Below are positions 1-10,079 of a DNA stretch of 64,000 nt, piece by piece. The position numbers were made by a program, and so were the translations under genes. The notes beneath the pieces are model-generated. The model saw only the letters and a list, made by a program, of their open reading frames with translations. It made no database searches and was not told the DNA's origin. Source of the DNA: a virus; the IMG/VR virus record IMGVR_UViG_3300024346_000018, positions 1 through 64,000 of that record; one strand, written 5' to 3'. Each line of letters starts with the position of its first letter. The first letter of the stretch is position 1.

Positions 1-425
1 GCAGCAAATCCTAGTAATGATTTGTATACTTCCTTACCGAATTCCCATAAACGAACTCCTAAATGCTCTTCGCCACGAACAACAACAGGAACAAATACAC
101 GCATTTTTGGATCTAACTTCTTAGCTAATGCCCAGTTATCGCGATCTTTTGATTGACGTAATTTTGCTGCAAATTCCATGATTGGATCTGCTTCTCCAAA
201 GTTGTTTAGAGCTAATACCGGACCTTTAGCGAACCCATAGTGGAAATATACTTCCTTAAATGGATTTTGCTTATTTGATTTTGCGGGTACGATGCGAATC
301 GTATAATTGCCTACCTGAGGCTTCCAGAACACTTTCGTGTAGTCGATTTTTTCGTAAGTCTTACCACCACTGTTTTTGGGTGCGTTAAGATTACCTAATT
401 TTTGCTTTAACAAAGCTAAATCCAT
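1..425 (-). CDS. 32: ssDNA-binding protein, T4 gp32-like (3' part outside window)
   Basis: The reverse strand from position 425 reads MDLALLKQKLGNLNAPKNSG and stays open to the window edge, so about 141 N-terminal residues are present and the C-terminus is cut off. The segment KTYEKIDYTKVFWKPQVGNY followed by TIRIVPAKSNKQNPFKEVYF is the hallmark N-terminal part of gp32-type single-stranded DNA-binding proteins of T4-like phages, which coat ssDNA during replication and recombination. The N-terminal LAST-like basic stretch and the start of the OB fold are visible; the zinc-binding and acidic C-terminal parts lie outside. It follows a small gene and a DNA polymerase, consistent with a replication cluster. 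Family assignment is from recognised sequence, not from a search. Confidence 0.85.
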   Translation of the reverse strand, partial: MDLALLKQKLGNLNAPKNSGGKTYEKIDYTKVFWKPQVGNYTIRIVPAKSNKQNPFKEVYFHYGFAKGPVLALNNFGEADPIMEFAAKLRQSKDRDNWALAKKLDPKMRVFVPVVVRGEEHLGVRLWEFGKEVYKSLLGFA

Positions 426-479
426 AATATAACTATTTAAGTTTTAAAAATTGTACTCAGTAAATGTAATTGAGAAATC

Positions 480-872
480 CTACAGATTAATTATTCTGTG
501 GATTTTTGTTTGAATGATATTTAAATCATTACTTTGAATTAATAAGATTGAATTTTTATAATCCAACCAGGTAATACGGAAATTAGTATCTAATATACCG
601 TTGTTTAAAGACTTTATTAATGCATTCAATGCATTTATTGTATATAACGTATTTGACTCTTTTTTACGATGTAGCAATATTGTGTTAGGTAACACTGATT
701 GTTGCTCCATATTAAATGTATCTATATTATAAGTACAGACATATTCTTCAGTCGACAGCGATTCTAATACAAATATTTTAGAATATAAAATAGTATATTT
801 AGTCGTTAAAGTATTTAGAGTATTGTCTAATTCTTCAGGAGCCGTGAATGTGCAGAATAGCTTATTAGCCAT
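480..872 (-). CDS. conserved hypothetical protein between DNA polymerase and gp32-like gene
   Basis: I do not recognise a family with certainty. The frame is open from an ATG at 914 (144 aa), but a promoter-like ATATTTATG motif overlaps that ATG. I therefore prefer the internal ATG at 872, which gives about 130 residues beginning MANKLFCTFTAPEELDNTL. The protein is mixed alpha/beta in appearance with no cysteine motif, signal peptide or membrane segment. A central LPNTILLHRKK segment and a TLYTINALNALIKSLNNG segment look like a folded domain. It lies 12 bases after the DNA polymerase gene and upstream of the gp32-like gene, so a role in replication or its regulation (the slot of small regulators such as RegA in T4) is possible but only positional. 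Confidence 0.7.
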   Translation of the reverse strand: MANKLFCTFTAPEELDNTLNTLTTKYTILYSKIFVLESLSTEEYVCTYNIDTFNMEQQSVLPNTILLHRKKESNTLYTINALNALIKSLNNGILDTNFRITWLDYKNSILLIQSNDLNIIQTKIHRIINL

Positions 873-911
873 TAAAAATGTATTATTAAATAAATCGTAA
901 CTTAAGTCCAA

Positions 912-920
912 CATAAATAT
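912..920 (-). promoter_or_regulatory. candidate promoter before gene upstream of gp32
   Basis: The coding-strand motif ATATTTATG overlaps the first possible ATG at 914; an internal ATG at 872 lies 40 bases downstream. Confidence 0.4.
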
Positions 921-925
921 ACGGT

Positions 926-2230
926 TTATTTTATTTCTGCGTAATTGTGTCCAGTTTTCGTGGAGTAATTAAATTTTAGTAGCGAAGTTATGCTATCTAA
1001 TAAATTTTCCGACGAGTCGTAATCAAGTAATATAGAATCGTATGTGTATAATATAATTTTAGTTTTCTTATCTTTGAGTAAATTTACTATTGCGGAAAAT
1101 TGCACTACATTAAATACGGTTTCTGTATTTTGCACAATATAATTAAGTAACTTTTGTGGTGTTGGGTTTTCAATCATTTCTTTAGTGAAACGTTTACCGA
1201 ATTGTGTACCAATCACACCATTATCACTCCACAATCGATTTGTATAATCATTTACTTGTTTAAAGAATGGCTTATCTTGGAAGTCCTTTCTAACACCACC
1301 ATATAATTGCTGAAATACTAATTCCTTAATTGTTTCGGGTGTTGATCCAGGAAATTGGAGCGATAATTGTTCGTATATATTTCCTGTAAATTCATACCCA
1401 GCTAATTTAGCTATAATAGTTGGGTGATATGCTTTAAAATCAATTTCAACTAATGTATCGTTTTCAGGAATAAAGGCAGCACGTTCGCCATTTGTTTTAT
1501 TTAATGCTGCAAAATTAACACCATTGAATGCGTTTGATGGTCTACCAGTTAATGTATACAAATTATATTGTGTATATATTTTACCTTTAGATACTGAAAA
1601 TTTAGGGTTTGGTAATGTTTTAAAGTGTTCAATAAATGGTTCCTTGGATAATTTAATACCTTGTTTTTCAATATTATAAAATAATGGAGCAACGTAATGA
1701 TTTAAAAATGAGTATGGTTCTAAATCTTCACTAATTTTATTTATAGTTTGCTCAATATGATCATATACGTTTTCGTATTTTTCATAATGTTTTGCAATTG
1801 GAATTAATGTTGATGGCTCAGCTGTATAATACTTACGTTTAAAATCAGATTCAACTTTTGACTCATATTGTTCTACATTAATATCTTGATGAAGATCTTG
1901 TACCTTGTAATATGAGCTAATTAGTTGCACATCAATTAATTGAGGACTCAACGTGGGAAAGTGGTGTAACACCGCTTTCTTATCTAATGTGTATATGTTA
2001 TTGACTTTAGATAGTTTGTCAAGTATATCGGTGATTGATAACGATAATGATTCTGAATGGTTCACACATAAAATATATCCTTTATGTCCTTTAATCCATC
2101 GAACGTAAATTAAACTGATGTTTTGTAAAGCAGGATGATAGTTTTCATTCGTTGGAATAATATGAATGAATGTATCTTCACCAATATGTAACTGATCTAA
2201 TTGATCTTGTTTTTCAATAATATAAAACAT
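926..2230 (-). CDS. small family-A DNA polymerase-like protein
   Basis: This 434-residue protein carries the palm and fingers signatures of family-A (Pol I type) DNA polymerases. These are TGRPSN at 228-233, motif A IDFKAYHPTI with Asp264, an O-helix pattern K302-x3-F306-x3-Y310-G311, and motif C TYDSILLD with Asp398. Both metal-binding aspartates are kept. The usual HDE of motif C is YDS, and the arginine that normally precedes the O-helix lysine is a proline (298). The N-terminal 200 residues have no clear 3'-5' exonuclease motifs. At 434 aa it is well below the 550-900 aa usual for the family. T4 itself uses a family-B polymerase, so this is a different replicase or an accessory polymerase. 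It lies next to the gp32-like gene. Activity is inferred. Confidence 0.8.
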   Translation of the reverse strand: MFYIIEKQDQLDQLHIGEDTFIHIIPTNENYHPALQNISLIYVRWIKGHKGYILCVNHSESLSLSITDILDKLSKVNNIYTLDKKAVLHHFPTLSPQLIDVQLISSYYKVQDLHQDINVEQYESKVESDFKRKYYTAEPSTLIPIAKHYEKYENVYDHIEQTINKISEDLEPYSFLNHYVAPLFYNIEKQGIKLSKEPFIEHFKTLPNPKFSVSKGKIYTQYNLYTLTGRPSNAFNGVNFAALNKTNGERAAFIPENDTLVEIDFKAYHPTIIAKLAGYEFTGNIYEQLSLQFPGSTPETIKELVFQQLYGGVRKDFQDKPFFKQVNDYTNRLWSDNGVIGTQFGKRFTKEMIENPTPQKLLNYIVQNTETVFNVVQFSAIVNLLKDKKTKIILYTYDSILLDYDSSENLLDSITSLLKFNYSTKTGHNYAEIK

Positions 2231-2262
2231 AGCATAACCTTTTATTAATTATAATTAAGAAA

Positions 2263-2811
2263 TTACCTCCCTAAAAATATTCTAATTCCAGGAATTATTT
2301 TTTCTGCTTCTTCCATTTGTGATTCTAGATCTTTACTTAAATCTATTTTAACAATTTTATAAAATGGATTTGTAGAAACTGCCATATGTTCTGGGGAGTT
2401 TTCTTTAATTTCTTTTATTGTTTTTGGTTCTTCGTTTGATTTTTGAATAAAAATTCTAAATCCAGTCGTTGGACCACTATCACCATCTGCAAATACTCCT
2501 TTGATAATAGGGGCAGCCGTAATAGCTACACTTACTAAAGTCCCAATCCCACCTGGATTTCCTATAGCCATAAGATATGCAGGTGAGTTTGGTCCTGAAG
2601 TAGTTAATATTTTAAATAGTCTACTTTCGGTAGTTTTTTCTAATGGTTGGGATTCTTTTGTTGGAGAAAAAGTAGCACCAACAAAAGGTTTTCCTTTAAC
2701 TAAATGATATGTTCCTAAAAACGGTATACCCGTTTTTTTATAAACCCATTCACCAATTTTAGCTTTTTTATTCTCAACTATTTGAGACCTTGGAATATAA
2801 TTTATAGCCAT
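2263..2811 (-). CDS. hypothetical protein, probable baseplate/tail accessory
   Basis: This 182-residue protein is of unknown family. The N-terminus is basic (RSQIVENKKAKIGEWVYKKT). A glycine-rich hydrophobic stretch around residues 80-110 (YLMAIGNPGGIGTLVSVAI) could be membrane-active or structural, and the remainder is acidic and soluble. It begins one base before the large baseplate hub gene ends and is probably its co-transcribed downstream partner. It closes the tail module, since the next gene downstream is the DNA polymerase. A structural or assembly role is inferred from position only. Confidence 0.65.
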   Translation of the reverse strand: MAINYIPRSQIVENKKAKIGEWVYKKTGIPFLGTYHLVKGKPFVGATFSPTKESQPLEKTTESRLFKILTTSGPNSPAYLMAIGNPGGIGTLVSVAITAAPIIKGVFADGDSGPTTGFRIFIQKSNEEPKTIKEIKENSPEHMAVSTNPFYKIVKIDLSKDLESQMEEAEKIIPGIRIFLGR

Positions 2812-2812
2812 A

Positions 2813-5800
2813 TTATTTATTGGTTTTTATTCCTTCGGGGTTTTGATCTGCGTATGAGTAAAATACTTGTCTAATGTGACGTGTTCCTTGGTTTAGATAT
2901 CTAAAATTAGATTCATCATCTTTTATATCTGCTACTAATTTAACACTTACTGGAGTGTACTTATATTTTTTAAGTACTGCTCTTTTTACACCAGTTTCTG
3001 TTTTTTCTGGATCTGAAAAAATATCTGTAGTACTAACTGAGCGATCATTTCTTGCACTTCCTCTACTTGTAAAACCAGTATATGCTAATCCATCAGTACT
3101 TTCATTAATTTCTACAGACCAATGCATTGATACTGATTTTTCAAAATGTTTTGATGATAATGTAACATTAGTTACTATAGGATTAATACCAGCATCGTAT
3201 AATTTTTTCAACTCATCCATTACTAATCTATTCCCATCTCCTACTATGAATATCTCTCTAGTGCCATCAGGACGTAATTTACTAGTTGAATCAAAAGCAT
3301 GCATTTCATCTAAAATATTTGTTCTAGATCCATCAGCAGTATATCTTACTTGAACATAACGAGGAAATTTAAATGTTGAATTAACATCTGGAGCAGGTAA
3401 AATTTCTACTGTTGGGGTTACTGTTGTAGTTACTGTTGGTGTAACTATTGGGGGTGTTGGAGGAGTTGGTGGTGTTGTAACTGTTGTTGTTATTGTTGGT
3501 GTAACAACTGGGGTAACAGGTGTTATAGGGGCATCTGATGGAGGTGTTGCTGATGAAGGTGGAATTGGGGTACTTGTTTTTGGTTGTGGTGTTTGAGGTT
3601 TATTAACTGGAAGTTGTTTTGGTTTAGGTGCTGTAATGTTACCTCCTCCAGAAGTAACTGACCCTCCACATCTTCTTCCAATATGAAAATGGGGACCTGA
3701 AGCTTCAGCAGTAGGTGCAAAGTTTTCATTTATGAATTGATATTTACTTCCTCCAACACTTAATTCTGAGAAATATGGGTTTTTAGGGTTTTTAGCGTCT
3801 TGTATTCCATTAAATCCCCCCTTAAGAGCATTTTCTACTTCTTTAATATCTGCTAATTCTTTTTGATTATATGGGTGGCTGTCATTTACAGATCCATAAT
3901 TTATATTTACTCCTGAACGTGCATTTGATCTAAATTCTACCCAAGTTCCCCATTTACTAGTTTTAGTTTTTGCTTTTATGTTTGTTTTAGTATTCCATCT
4001 TTCTTGTATACTAGGACCATTGATTCCTACAATTTGAAAATCTAATGCAACTCCCCGACTATGAGCATAACTTGTTTGTCCAGGTCTAGTAGCTGATGCT
4101 GCTACAAATTTTATATTTGGTAATTTGGTTTTAAATAATGGAAATATTTGAGTATCTAAATCTCTATAAAATTCTTTAGTAATTAAAGCTGAATCACCAC
4201 TTATATTAGATCCAACTCCAATTCCATGTTTAGTTAATAAAGGAATAATATTTTCTGTGGCTTGTCCGCAATCACTACTAACTACCCCAACTCCACTTCC
4301 ACCACCTACTCCTCCACCGGTGCTAGTCCCACTTCCATCTCCTACAACTACATATACAGTAACAAATTTATCAGGTACTTTTGATTCTACAGTATTGCTT
4401 CCTAAATCAACAGGGAATGCTTTAATTGTAGTAGTCCAATCATTATCTGATAATTCTTGAGATACACCAGTAATAGTATATCCCATTTTCTTAAATGTAT
4501 TTTTATAATACTTAGGAATAAAGGTATTATCTACTTCAAATAGATTACCTATAATAAATCCAGCTAGTCCATCTAATGTTAATGAAATTTCGGTTGCTAG
4601 TATAGATTTATTAGCATTATCTGTAGTAAACAGTTTGTTTGCTGTAATAAAATTTATAATATCTCTTAATGCATTAGAATATGAATTACTCTGTTCAGCC
4701 TTATATACTGGAAATTTTTCAGCACTTGAAACGGTTGTTCTTGTTCCTCCCATTTCACTACCTCCTCCATTTACGGTGTAAGTAAAAGCTGGTTGATATT
4801 CTGAAAAATTCTTAAGATATGTATTTACTAATAATCCTAAATTACTTATAAAATTTAAAGCCGATGATGCATCATCATAAGGAATAGGAGTATCTTTACT
4901 CGACATATTCCTATCAGTTATTCCTTCATTAAATGTAGTTAATGTGGTATTATCATACCCCATCTTTCCAGGTTCTGCTTGGGCTGAGATGGATATCATA
5001 GACATCATATCATTAGACATGTATGATTCTAATTTTAGATCTCGTACTATAGAATTATTAGTTCCTATATTAAATTTAAATAAATTATTTGCTTGATCTT
5101 TATTTATGTAATTTAAATCTATAATACGAGCAATACCATCTACTGGATCAATATGAATTTTAAAGTTATTTACATTTCCTAAAGATGTTTGTATACTTTG
5201 ACATAAGCTATCAAAATATCTACCTAAAGATATTGTATTTTTGCCTGAAGGGTCTGAAGATAATGAAGATTGGTTTTTAGATAGTAAATATAAATGTTTT
5301 AAATTAATATAAATATTTCCAATTACTCCAAAATTAGATTTTGATGTACCTTTAGGTGTTTTTTTATCCCATTTAAAATCTTTTTTGAAATCTAATTTTT
5401 TGAAATTATCAGCTATGTTATTAATGTTACTCGATACGGCAGTAGCAGTAGCTGCTGCTTGTTGAACTTGTGCTGTTTGAGCAGCATATTTTTGTATTTC
5501 TTTATCTAAATTACTATCAGCAGATACTCCTTTGATTTTACCTGCTACTTGTCTACTACCACCGCTTATTGTAAGTAAATCAAAAAAACCAGTAGTTGGA
5601 TCTCCATAAACACCACTTAATACATTCCAAAATGTTTTTGTTTGTGCTTCATTTTTAACTGATAGCCATTTTTTAGTATTTGCTGTAGCTTTAAGTAAAC
5701 CATCCCAATTTCTTACTTTATTATTCATTCCTCCACGTACTAATTGATAATTAGATTGAAGAGCTTTATAAAAATAATCTTCACTAAATCCAGTATCTTT

Positions 5801-7342
5801 AGAGAATTTAACTTGTAATGCTTTTATGTCTTGAAGTAGTAACTCAATATCTTTTGAAACTGGGTACTTATCAAATATGTCATCTAATAACTTATTTACG
5901 TCATCTCTTAAACCACTAGACCATGATTCATTAACTAATGGACTTGAATATGTAGCCGCTGCTACTGGAGTTGTACTTATCGCGACTCCTGAATTTCCTA
6001 TTATTTTATTCCATTCATCATTTTTTATCCAACATACATCTGGATTTGTTGATAGCATTAATGTGTTATACAAACATAATAAAGGATCAGCTGTTGAGTT
6101 TTTTGTCTTATGATATATTCTATCATTAGTTGATATTCCTGTTAAACTTCCTTTAGATGAACTACCGTTATATGCTCTTGGAATAATAAATTCAGTAACT
6201 AATTTACAAAATGATTCTAAAGTAATATAGTAGTTATTAAATCCATATAAAAATCTATTTTCTGATGGAGCTTCATCAGATGTAGATTGATAAATTATCC
6301 TAGCAAAATCTACAGTTATTGGAGTTTTAGTTCTTGGACTAGGTATCGATATCTGAGATTGATGTATAGCTTCCGAAGAATAGGTTCCAGCGTCATGTTC
6401 ATAACGAAATGCTGTATATAATTCATATATTAATCCTGATAGTATACTTTCAGAATATTCATTATTAAATCGAACTATAAAACTAGGGTGAAGAGTTTTA
6501 GTATTAGCATTATCCCAATAAAATAATCCTTTAAATTGAGCATTTGTTGGGTCTCCGGCTAAATCATCATATTTGATAGCACCTCCTAAAGAATAGTTTA
6601 TCTTTAAGGATTCAACAACTTCACCTGTAGACAATATTTCTGTCATGCAGTTATAACCACCATCACTTCGAGCAGCCCATTTAAAATTTACTACATATCC
6701 AAAGAAGGCATCATAATGACCCCCTTGAAGTAATGATGATCTATATAATTCAGATAAATAATCGTGAAGATTAGTTATATTTTCATTAAAAAAATTATTT
6801 CTAGGGTTAACTTGAAATAATTTATTTGAATCGTCATTTAAATAATTTGAACGTCCGAATTCAAGTAAAACAGTATATCCTGGTCGCATATATAATGCTT
6901 CTAGTATTTCAAGTTGTTTTACATCCCAACATTGAAAATTAACGGTTGCTTTACGTGTAGAACCATAAGCACCAATATTTTCAACACTAATTGAAGTAAT
7001 ACCAGGCATTGGTCTTAAACCTAATTCATTGCTTTCAAACTCAGATGTTTGAAGATTATACGAAAGTCCTGTATTTATATTCTGGTCTCCAACTGATATA
7101 CCTGAAGGCACTGTTAAAGCATTATTTTTTGTAAGTTGAACTGAACCCCCAAATAATATATTATTCTTAGCCGCATCTGGACTATCTTGAATATTAACAG
7201 AAGATTGTAATTTAACCCATGAAGTATTTGAATTTAAAAAGGATAATTCAAAAGGATTTCTCTCCTGCTTTTCCATTAAACTCTGTCTCTTGATTAATTG
7301 CTTAACAAGAGAAGGGTCGATAGGTTGATTAAATATTGACAT
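2813..7342 (-). CDS. baseplate hub protein with peptidase M15-like domain
   Basis: This 1509-residue protein is one of the largest in the window. The N-terminal ~250 residues (including VNFQCWDVKQLEILEALYMR) resemble the tail-hub/baseplate proteins of T4-like phages. Around residues 1020-1225 there is a peptidase M15 (D,D-carboxypeptidase/endopeptidase) pattern, SYAHSRGVALDF near 1090 and GPHFHIG near 1215, which would supply the zinc-binding His, Asp and His residues. A long Pro/Thr linker (about 1228-1310) follows, then a C-terminal ~190-residue domain. Known biology: tail-tip hubs often carry a peptidoglycan-cleaving domain (lysozyme in T4 gp5). Here a peptidase appears to replace the lysozyme and would open the cell wall during injection. 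It lies directly downstream of a LysM/gp53-like gene. The M15 assignment rests on motifs. Confidence 0.75.
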   Translation of the reverse strand: MSIFNQPIDPSLVKQLIKRQSLMEKQERNPFELSFLNSNTSWVKLQSSVNIQDSPDAAKNNILFGGSVQLTKNNALTVPSGISVGDQNINTGLSYNLQTSEFESNELGLRPMPGITSISVENIGAYGSTRKATVNFQCWDVKQLEILEALYMRPGYTVLLEFGRSNYLNDDSNKLFQVNPRNNFFNENITNLHDYLSELYRSSLLQGGHYDAFFGYVVNFKWAARSDGGYNCMTEILSTGEVVESLKINYSLGGAIKYDDLAGDPTNAQFKGLFYWDNANTKTLHPSFIVRFNNEYSESILSGLIYELYTAFRYEHDAGTYSSEAIHQSQISIPSPRTKTPITVDFARIIYQSTSDEAPSENRFLYGFNNYYITLESFCKLVTEFIIPRAYNGSSSKGSLTGISTNDRIYHKTKNSTADPLLCLYNTLMLSTNPDVCWIKNDEWNKIIGNSGVAISTTPVAAATYSSPLVNESWSSGLRDDVNKLLDDIFDKYPVSKDIELLLQDIKALQVKFSKDTGFSEDYFYKALQSNYQLVRGGMNNKVRNWDGLLKATANTKKWLSVKNEAQTKTFWNVLSGVYGDPTTGFFDLLTISGGSRQVAGKIKGVSADSNLDKEIQKYAAQTAQVQQAAATATAVSSNINNIADNFKKLDFKKDFKWDKKTPKGTSKSNFGVIGNIYINLKHLYLLSKNQSSLSSDPSGKNTISLGRYFDSLCQSIQTSLGNVNNFKIHIDPVDGIARIIDLNYINKDQANNLFKFNIGTNNSIVRDLKLESYMSNDMMSMISISAQAEPGKMGYDNTTLTTFNEGITDRNMSSKDTPIPYDDASSALNFISNLGLLVNTYLKNFSEYQPAFTYTVNGGGSEMGGTRTTVSSAEKFPVYKAEQSNSYSNALRDIINFITANKLFTTDNANKSILATEISLTLDGLAGFIIGNLFEVDNTFIPKYYKNTFKKMGYTITGVSQELSDNDWTTTIKAFPVDLGSNTVESKVPDKFVTVYVVVGDGSGTSTGGGVGGGSGVGVVSSDCGQATENIIPLLTKHGIGVGSNISGDSALITKEFYRDLDTQIFPLFKTKLPNIKFVAASATRPGQTSYAHSRGVALDFQIVGINGPSIQERWNTKTNIKAKTKTSKWGTWVEFRSNARSGVNINYGSVNDSHPYNQKELADIKEVENALKGGFNGIQDAKNPKNPYFSELSVGGSKYQFINENFAPTAEASGPHFHIGRRCGGSVTSGGGNITAPKPKQLPVNKPQTPQPKTSTPIPPSSATPPSDAPITPVTPVVTPTITTTVTTPPTPPTPPIVTPTVTTTVTPTVEILPAPDVNSTFKFPRYVQVRYTADGSRTNILDEMHAFDSTSKLRPDGTREIFIVGDGNRLVMDELKKLYDAGINPIVTNVTLSSKHFEKSVSMHWSVEINESTDGLAYTGFTSRGSARNDRSVSTTDIFSDPEKTETGVKRAVLKKYKYTPVSVKLVADIKDDESNFRYLNQGTRHIRQVFYSYADQNPEGIKTNK

Positions 7343-7346
7343 AACT

Positions 7347-7646
7347 TTATATACTGTTTAACTCATCAAATAATTGCAATACATATCTAGCATCAATTGG
7401 AATTCTGAGTTGAAGTCCTGGAGTGGGAAATATTGATCCTTTTGTAATATTATTATTTGCTATAGATATTATCCACCATAATTCAGAATCTCCATAATAG
7501 CTATTAGCTAATGTATCTAAACGATCACCAACAGTAGTAATAATATAATTATCAGTTGCTAAATAAGGAATATCAGGATAAATTTTACCTTTATAGTATC
7601 GTTTACCATCTGAATTTTTATTTATTATATTATTATTATATCTCAT
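7347..7646 (-). CDS. 53: baseplate wedge protein, gp53-like with LysM-type domain
   Basis: This 99-residue protein has a LysM-like core. The stretch YIITTVGDRLDTLANSYYGD is followed by SELWWIISIANN and ends with GLQLRIP, the usual LysM layout. Small LysM proteins of this kind in contractile tails correspond to the T4 baseplate wedge protein gp53 or the gpX family, which bind the hub and help close the wedges into a ring. It is placed 14 bases after the 802-residue baseplate gene and 4 bases before the hub, the expected neighbourhood. No signal peptide is present, as expected for a virion component. Confidence 0.75.
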   Translation of the reverse strand: MRYNNNIINKNSDGKRYYKGKIYPDIPYLATDNYIITTVGDRLDTLANSYYGDSELWWIISIANNNITKGSIFPTPGLQLRIPIDARYVLQLFDELNSI

Positions 7647-7660
7647 ATGCTAATTAATAA

Positions 7661-10069
7661 TTAAATTCCGTACCCATCACCTGTACCTTCAAAAGGGACA
7701 CTATCTAAAATACTATACTCACCTGTATAGTTTCCAGAAATTGATTTGTTTTTAGATAAATCAGATGTAGAAAATGTTGTTCCAGTTTGCAATTTTGTTG
7801 CTTTTGTTACTTGGTTAAGTCTTCTAAAATTCTCTAAAGAACTACCTGGCCCTTTTCCTGCATTATTTATTGATTGTCTAAAAGCTTCACCTTCAACATC
7901 TTGAGCTGCTGCTTGTTGTTTTCTCATCATTTGAAGCTCTAAATCAGTAGTGGGTCCATAATTTCCTAAATAAGGACCAATAGTAGAAATAAATCCACCT
8001 TTTTGGCGTTCTGGACGAGTATTATGTATTAGTTTAAATCCAACATCAACTGTTAAATAATGAGCTAATTGTTCATCAATATCCCAACTAGCATCATTAG
8101 GAACGGTAATTGAGAAATTAGTTATTATACCAGGTTCTCCAGTTATCAAATAAGTACCACTTCCATTATCTCGACTCTGATTAGGTGCTAAATAATTTCC
8201 TAATTTTAAATAAGTAATTACACCACCTAATTTACCATTGTTGTAACTTCCAGCATTTATAGATGCTAATTCATATAATGCACGGTGTCTATTTCTTAAT
8301 TGAATTGGATTAAAACATGGGATTTGCAATGTGAATGAAACATCTCGTTTAAATTTACTAAATACGTGGAATGTTTCTGATCTACCGATATAGTTAATAT
8401 CGCTCCATGTAGGAGTAAAATTATCTTTAAAATTACTTACATATGCATCAAAAAATAATCGCCCTCCATTTAAATCAGGTTGACCATTATCCATTATATC
8501 TTGGAATGGTTTACCATCAAATGGGTTAATAGGAGTAAAAATTACGCGGTTGATTGTTTCATTATAATCTTTTACTTCATCTGAGGTTTGTGGAGTGTAT
8601 CGATCAAATTCTTTAAATTTTCCACTTTCTCCAAAGTACTGATTTTTTATATTTGGGTTTTTATTAAGTGGAATTTCTTGTGGTGTGTGGTAATCAATAC
8701 TATAAGTATATTTTCTACTAGCCTCATCTAATCGTACCTTACCTACTGATTTTCTGGGAGTGGGTAAATTCATTTGGCGAATTGACTCATAATTTCTTCC
8801 CTCGTATATTTTATTAGATATTTCTTTTGGATCATTTAATTCACCAAAAAGATTTTCACCTGTATCTTCCTGATATTGCTGTGATATTTTAGCCTTTCCA
8901 GCAATCAAATTGCGGGATTTGGTTAATGAACTATCAGCAGCTGCTAGAATTGTAGGTAGATTTTGTAATCCTGAAGTATTATCGTATCGTCTAATAACAG
9001 TAGGTCCAACTCCATTTATAGAACCTGGTCCTCCTTCATACTGATCAATAATATTATTAGTAAAAGGAGCAGCAAATTTATCAGCAAGTGCTAATTTATT
9101 GTTTGCAAAATTAAAACCCTCACTTATTTTACTAGTAATAGAAGTAACTGAATTATTGTTTTGTAATCCTAATGAATTAATTAAACCTAATCCTTGATTA
9201 AAATAAGAATTTACTTTATTTGTAAATTTACGAACTACTTTTAATCCGTTTGTTAACTTTTCAGCAAATTTAGTTAGTGGTTCTTCAGATTCAAGACCAG
9301 TACCTAATGATTTATTTAGTATTACTAATCTATTTTTTGGTGATTGAGCACCATCATTATTCTGGGTTACAATACTTAAATATTTATCACTATCTAAGAT
9401 AATATTAGATGGTCCAAATCTATCATAATGATTCCATCCAGTATTTGGATCTGAACCTATTTGATCTAATGTATTTTGAGGATTATATGTCTGTAATGCA
9501 GATATAGCTTCTCTAGTTACAGGACGTTTCAAAGCAGTAACAGCAGATAGAGCATTATTTTCATTAAGACCATTAGTCCATATATCTCTACCAACATTTA
9601 TAACAGATGCTATAAGTCCAGGGCTAACATTTACTTTTCCTATATTAAATGAAAATCCTTGTACACTTTCTAATCTAGTATTAGATAATTGAAGACCAAT
9701 TTGTTTAGTTATAAATGCTTTTCCTCTTGGGGTTTCAAAAAATCTTTTTATTCGTTTTTGGTTTTCAGAAGCTGCATCTTTTTCATTAGGAGCAACACCT
9801 ATATATTTACTTTTATCATATGGGTCATCAGGTAAAGATTTAATGATAATAGGATTATCATCAATTTGTCTACCAAATCCATCTCTAGCATCAGTAAATT
9901 TTAATGATGTAAGTTTAGTTTCACCTAATTTATCAAACAATAAACGACCTGGTGTTTTTTTTATTGGAATTAAAGGATTACTAGCATTAGGATCGCCTGT
10001 AGGAGGTGTTTGACCTCTTGGGTTTTGTATTTCTACGGGAAGTTGATCTCCAGGTAGTGGGTATGGCAT
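7661..10069 (-). CDS. baseplate structural protein
   Basis: This 802-residue protein starts with a proline-rich segment (MPYPLPGDQLPVEIQNPRGQ). A C-terminal third (residues about 530-700) contains TPTWSDINYIGRSETFHVFS and a hydrophobic beta-rich stretch ending near FKLIHNTRPERQKGG. In related phages this C-terminal region occurs in large tail-tube-initiator or baseplate proteins, functionally like gp48/gp54 or gp27 of T4; I cannot choose between them. It lies between two small proteins and the gp53-like gene, directly in the tail-assembly order. No catalytic motif is visible. Confidence 0.65.
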   Translation of the reverse strand: MPYPLPGDQLPVEIQNPRGQTPPTGDPNASNPLIPIKKTPGRLLFDKLGETKLTSLKFTDARDGFGRQIDDNPIIIKSLPDDPYDKSKYIGVAPNEKDAASENQKRIKRFFETPRGKAFITKQIGLQLSNTRLESVQGFSFNIGKVNVSPGLIASVINVGRDIWTNGLNENNALSAVTALKRPVTREAISALQTYNPQNTLDQIGSDPNTGWNHYDRFGPSNIILDSDKYLSIVTQNNDGAQSPKNRLVILNKSLGTGLESEEPLTKFAEKLTNGLKVVRKFTNKVNSYFNQGLGLINSLGLQNNNSVTSITSKISEGFNFANNKLALADKFAAPFTNNIIDQYEGGPGSINGVGPTVIRRYDNTSGLQNLPTILAAADSSLTKSRNLIAGKAKISQQYQEDTGENLFGELNDPKEISNKIYEGRNYESIRQMNLPTPRKSVGKVRLDEASRKYTYSIDYHTPQEIPLNKNPNIKNQYFGESGKFKEFDRYTPQTSDEVKDYNETINRVIFTPINPFDGKPFQDIMDNGQPDLNGGRLFFDAYVSNFKDNFTPTWSDINYIGRSETFHVFSKFKRDVSFTLQIPCFNPIQLRNRHRALYELASINAGSYNNGKLGGVITYLKLGNYLAPNQSRDNGSGTYLITGEPGIITNFSITVPNDASWDIDEQLAHYLTVDVGFKLIHNTRPERQKGGFISTIGPYLGNYGPTTDLELQMMRKQQAAAQDVEGEAFRQSINNAGKGPGSSLENFRRLNQVTKATKLQTGTTFSTSDLSKNKSISGNYTGEYSILDSVPFEGTGDGYGI

Positions 10070-10079
10070 CTTCTAAAAT

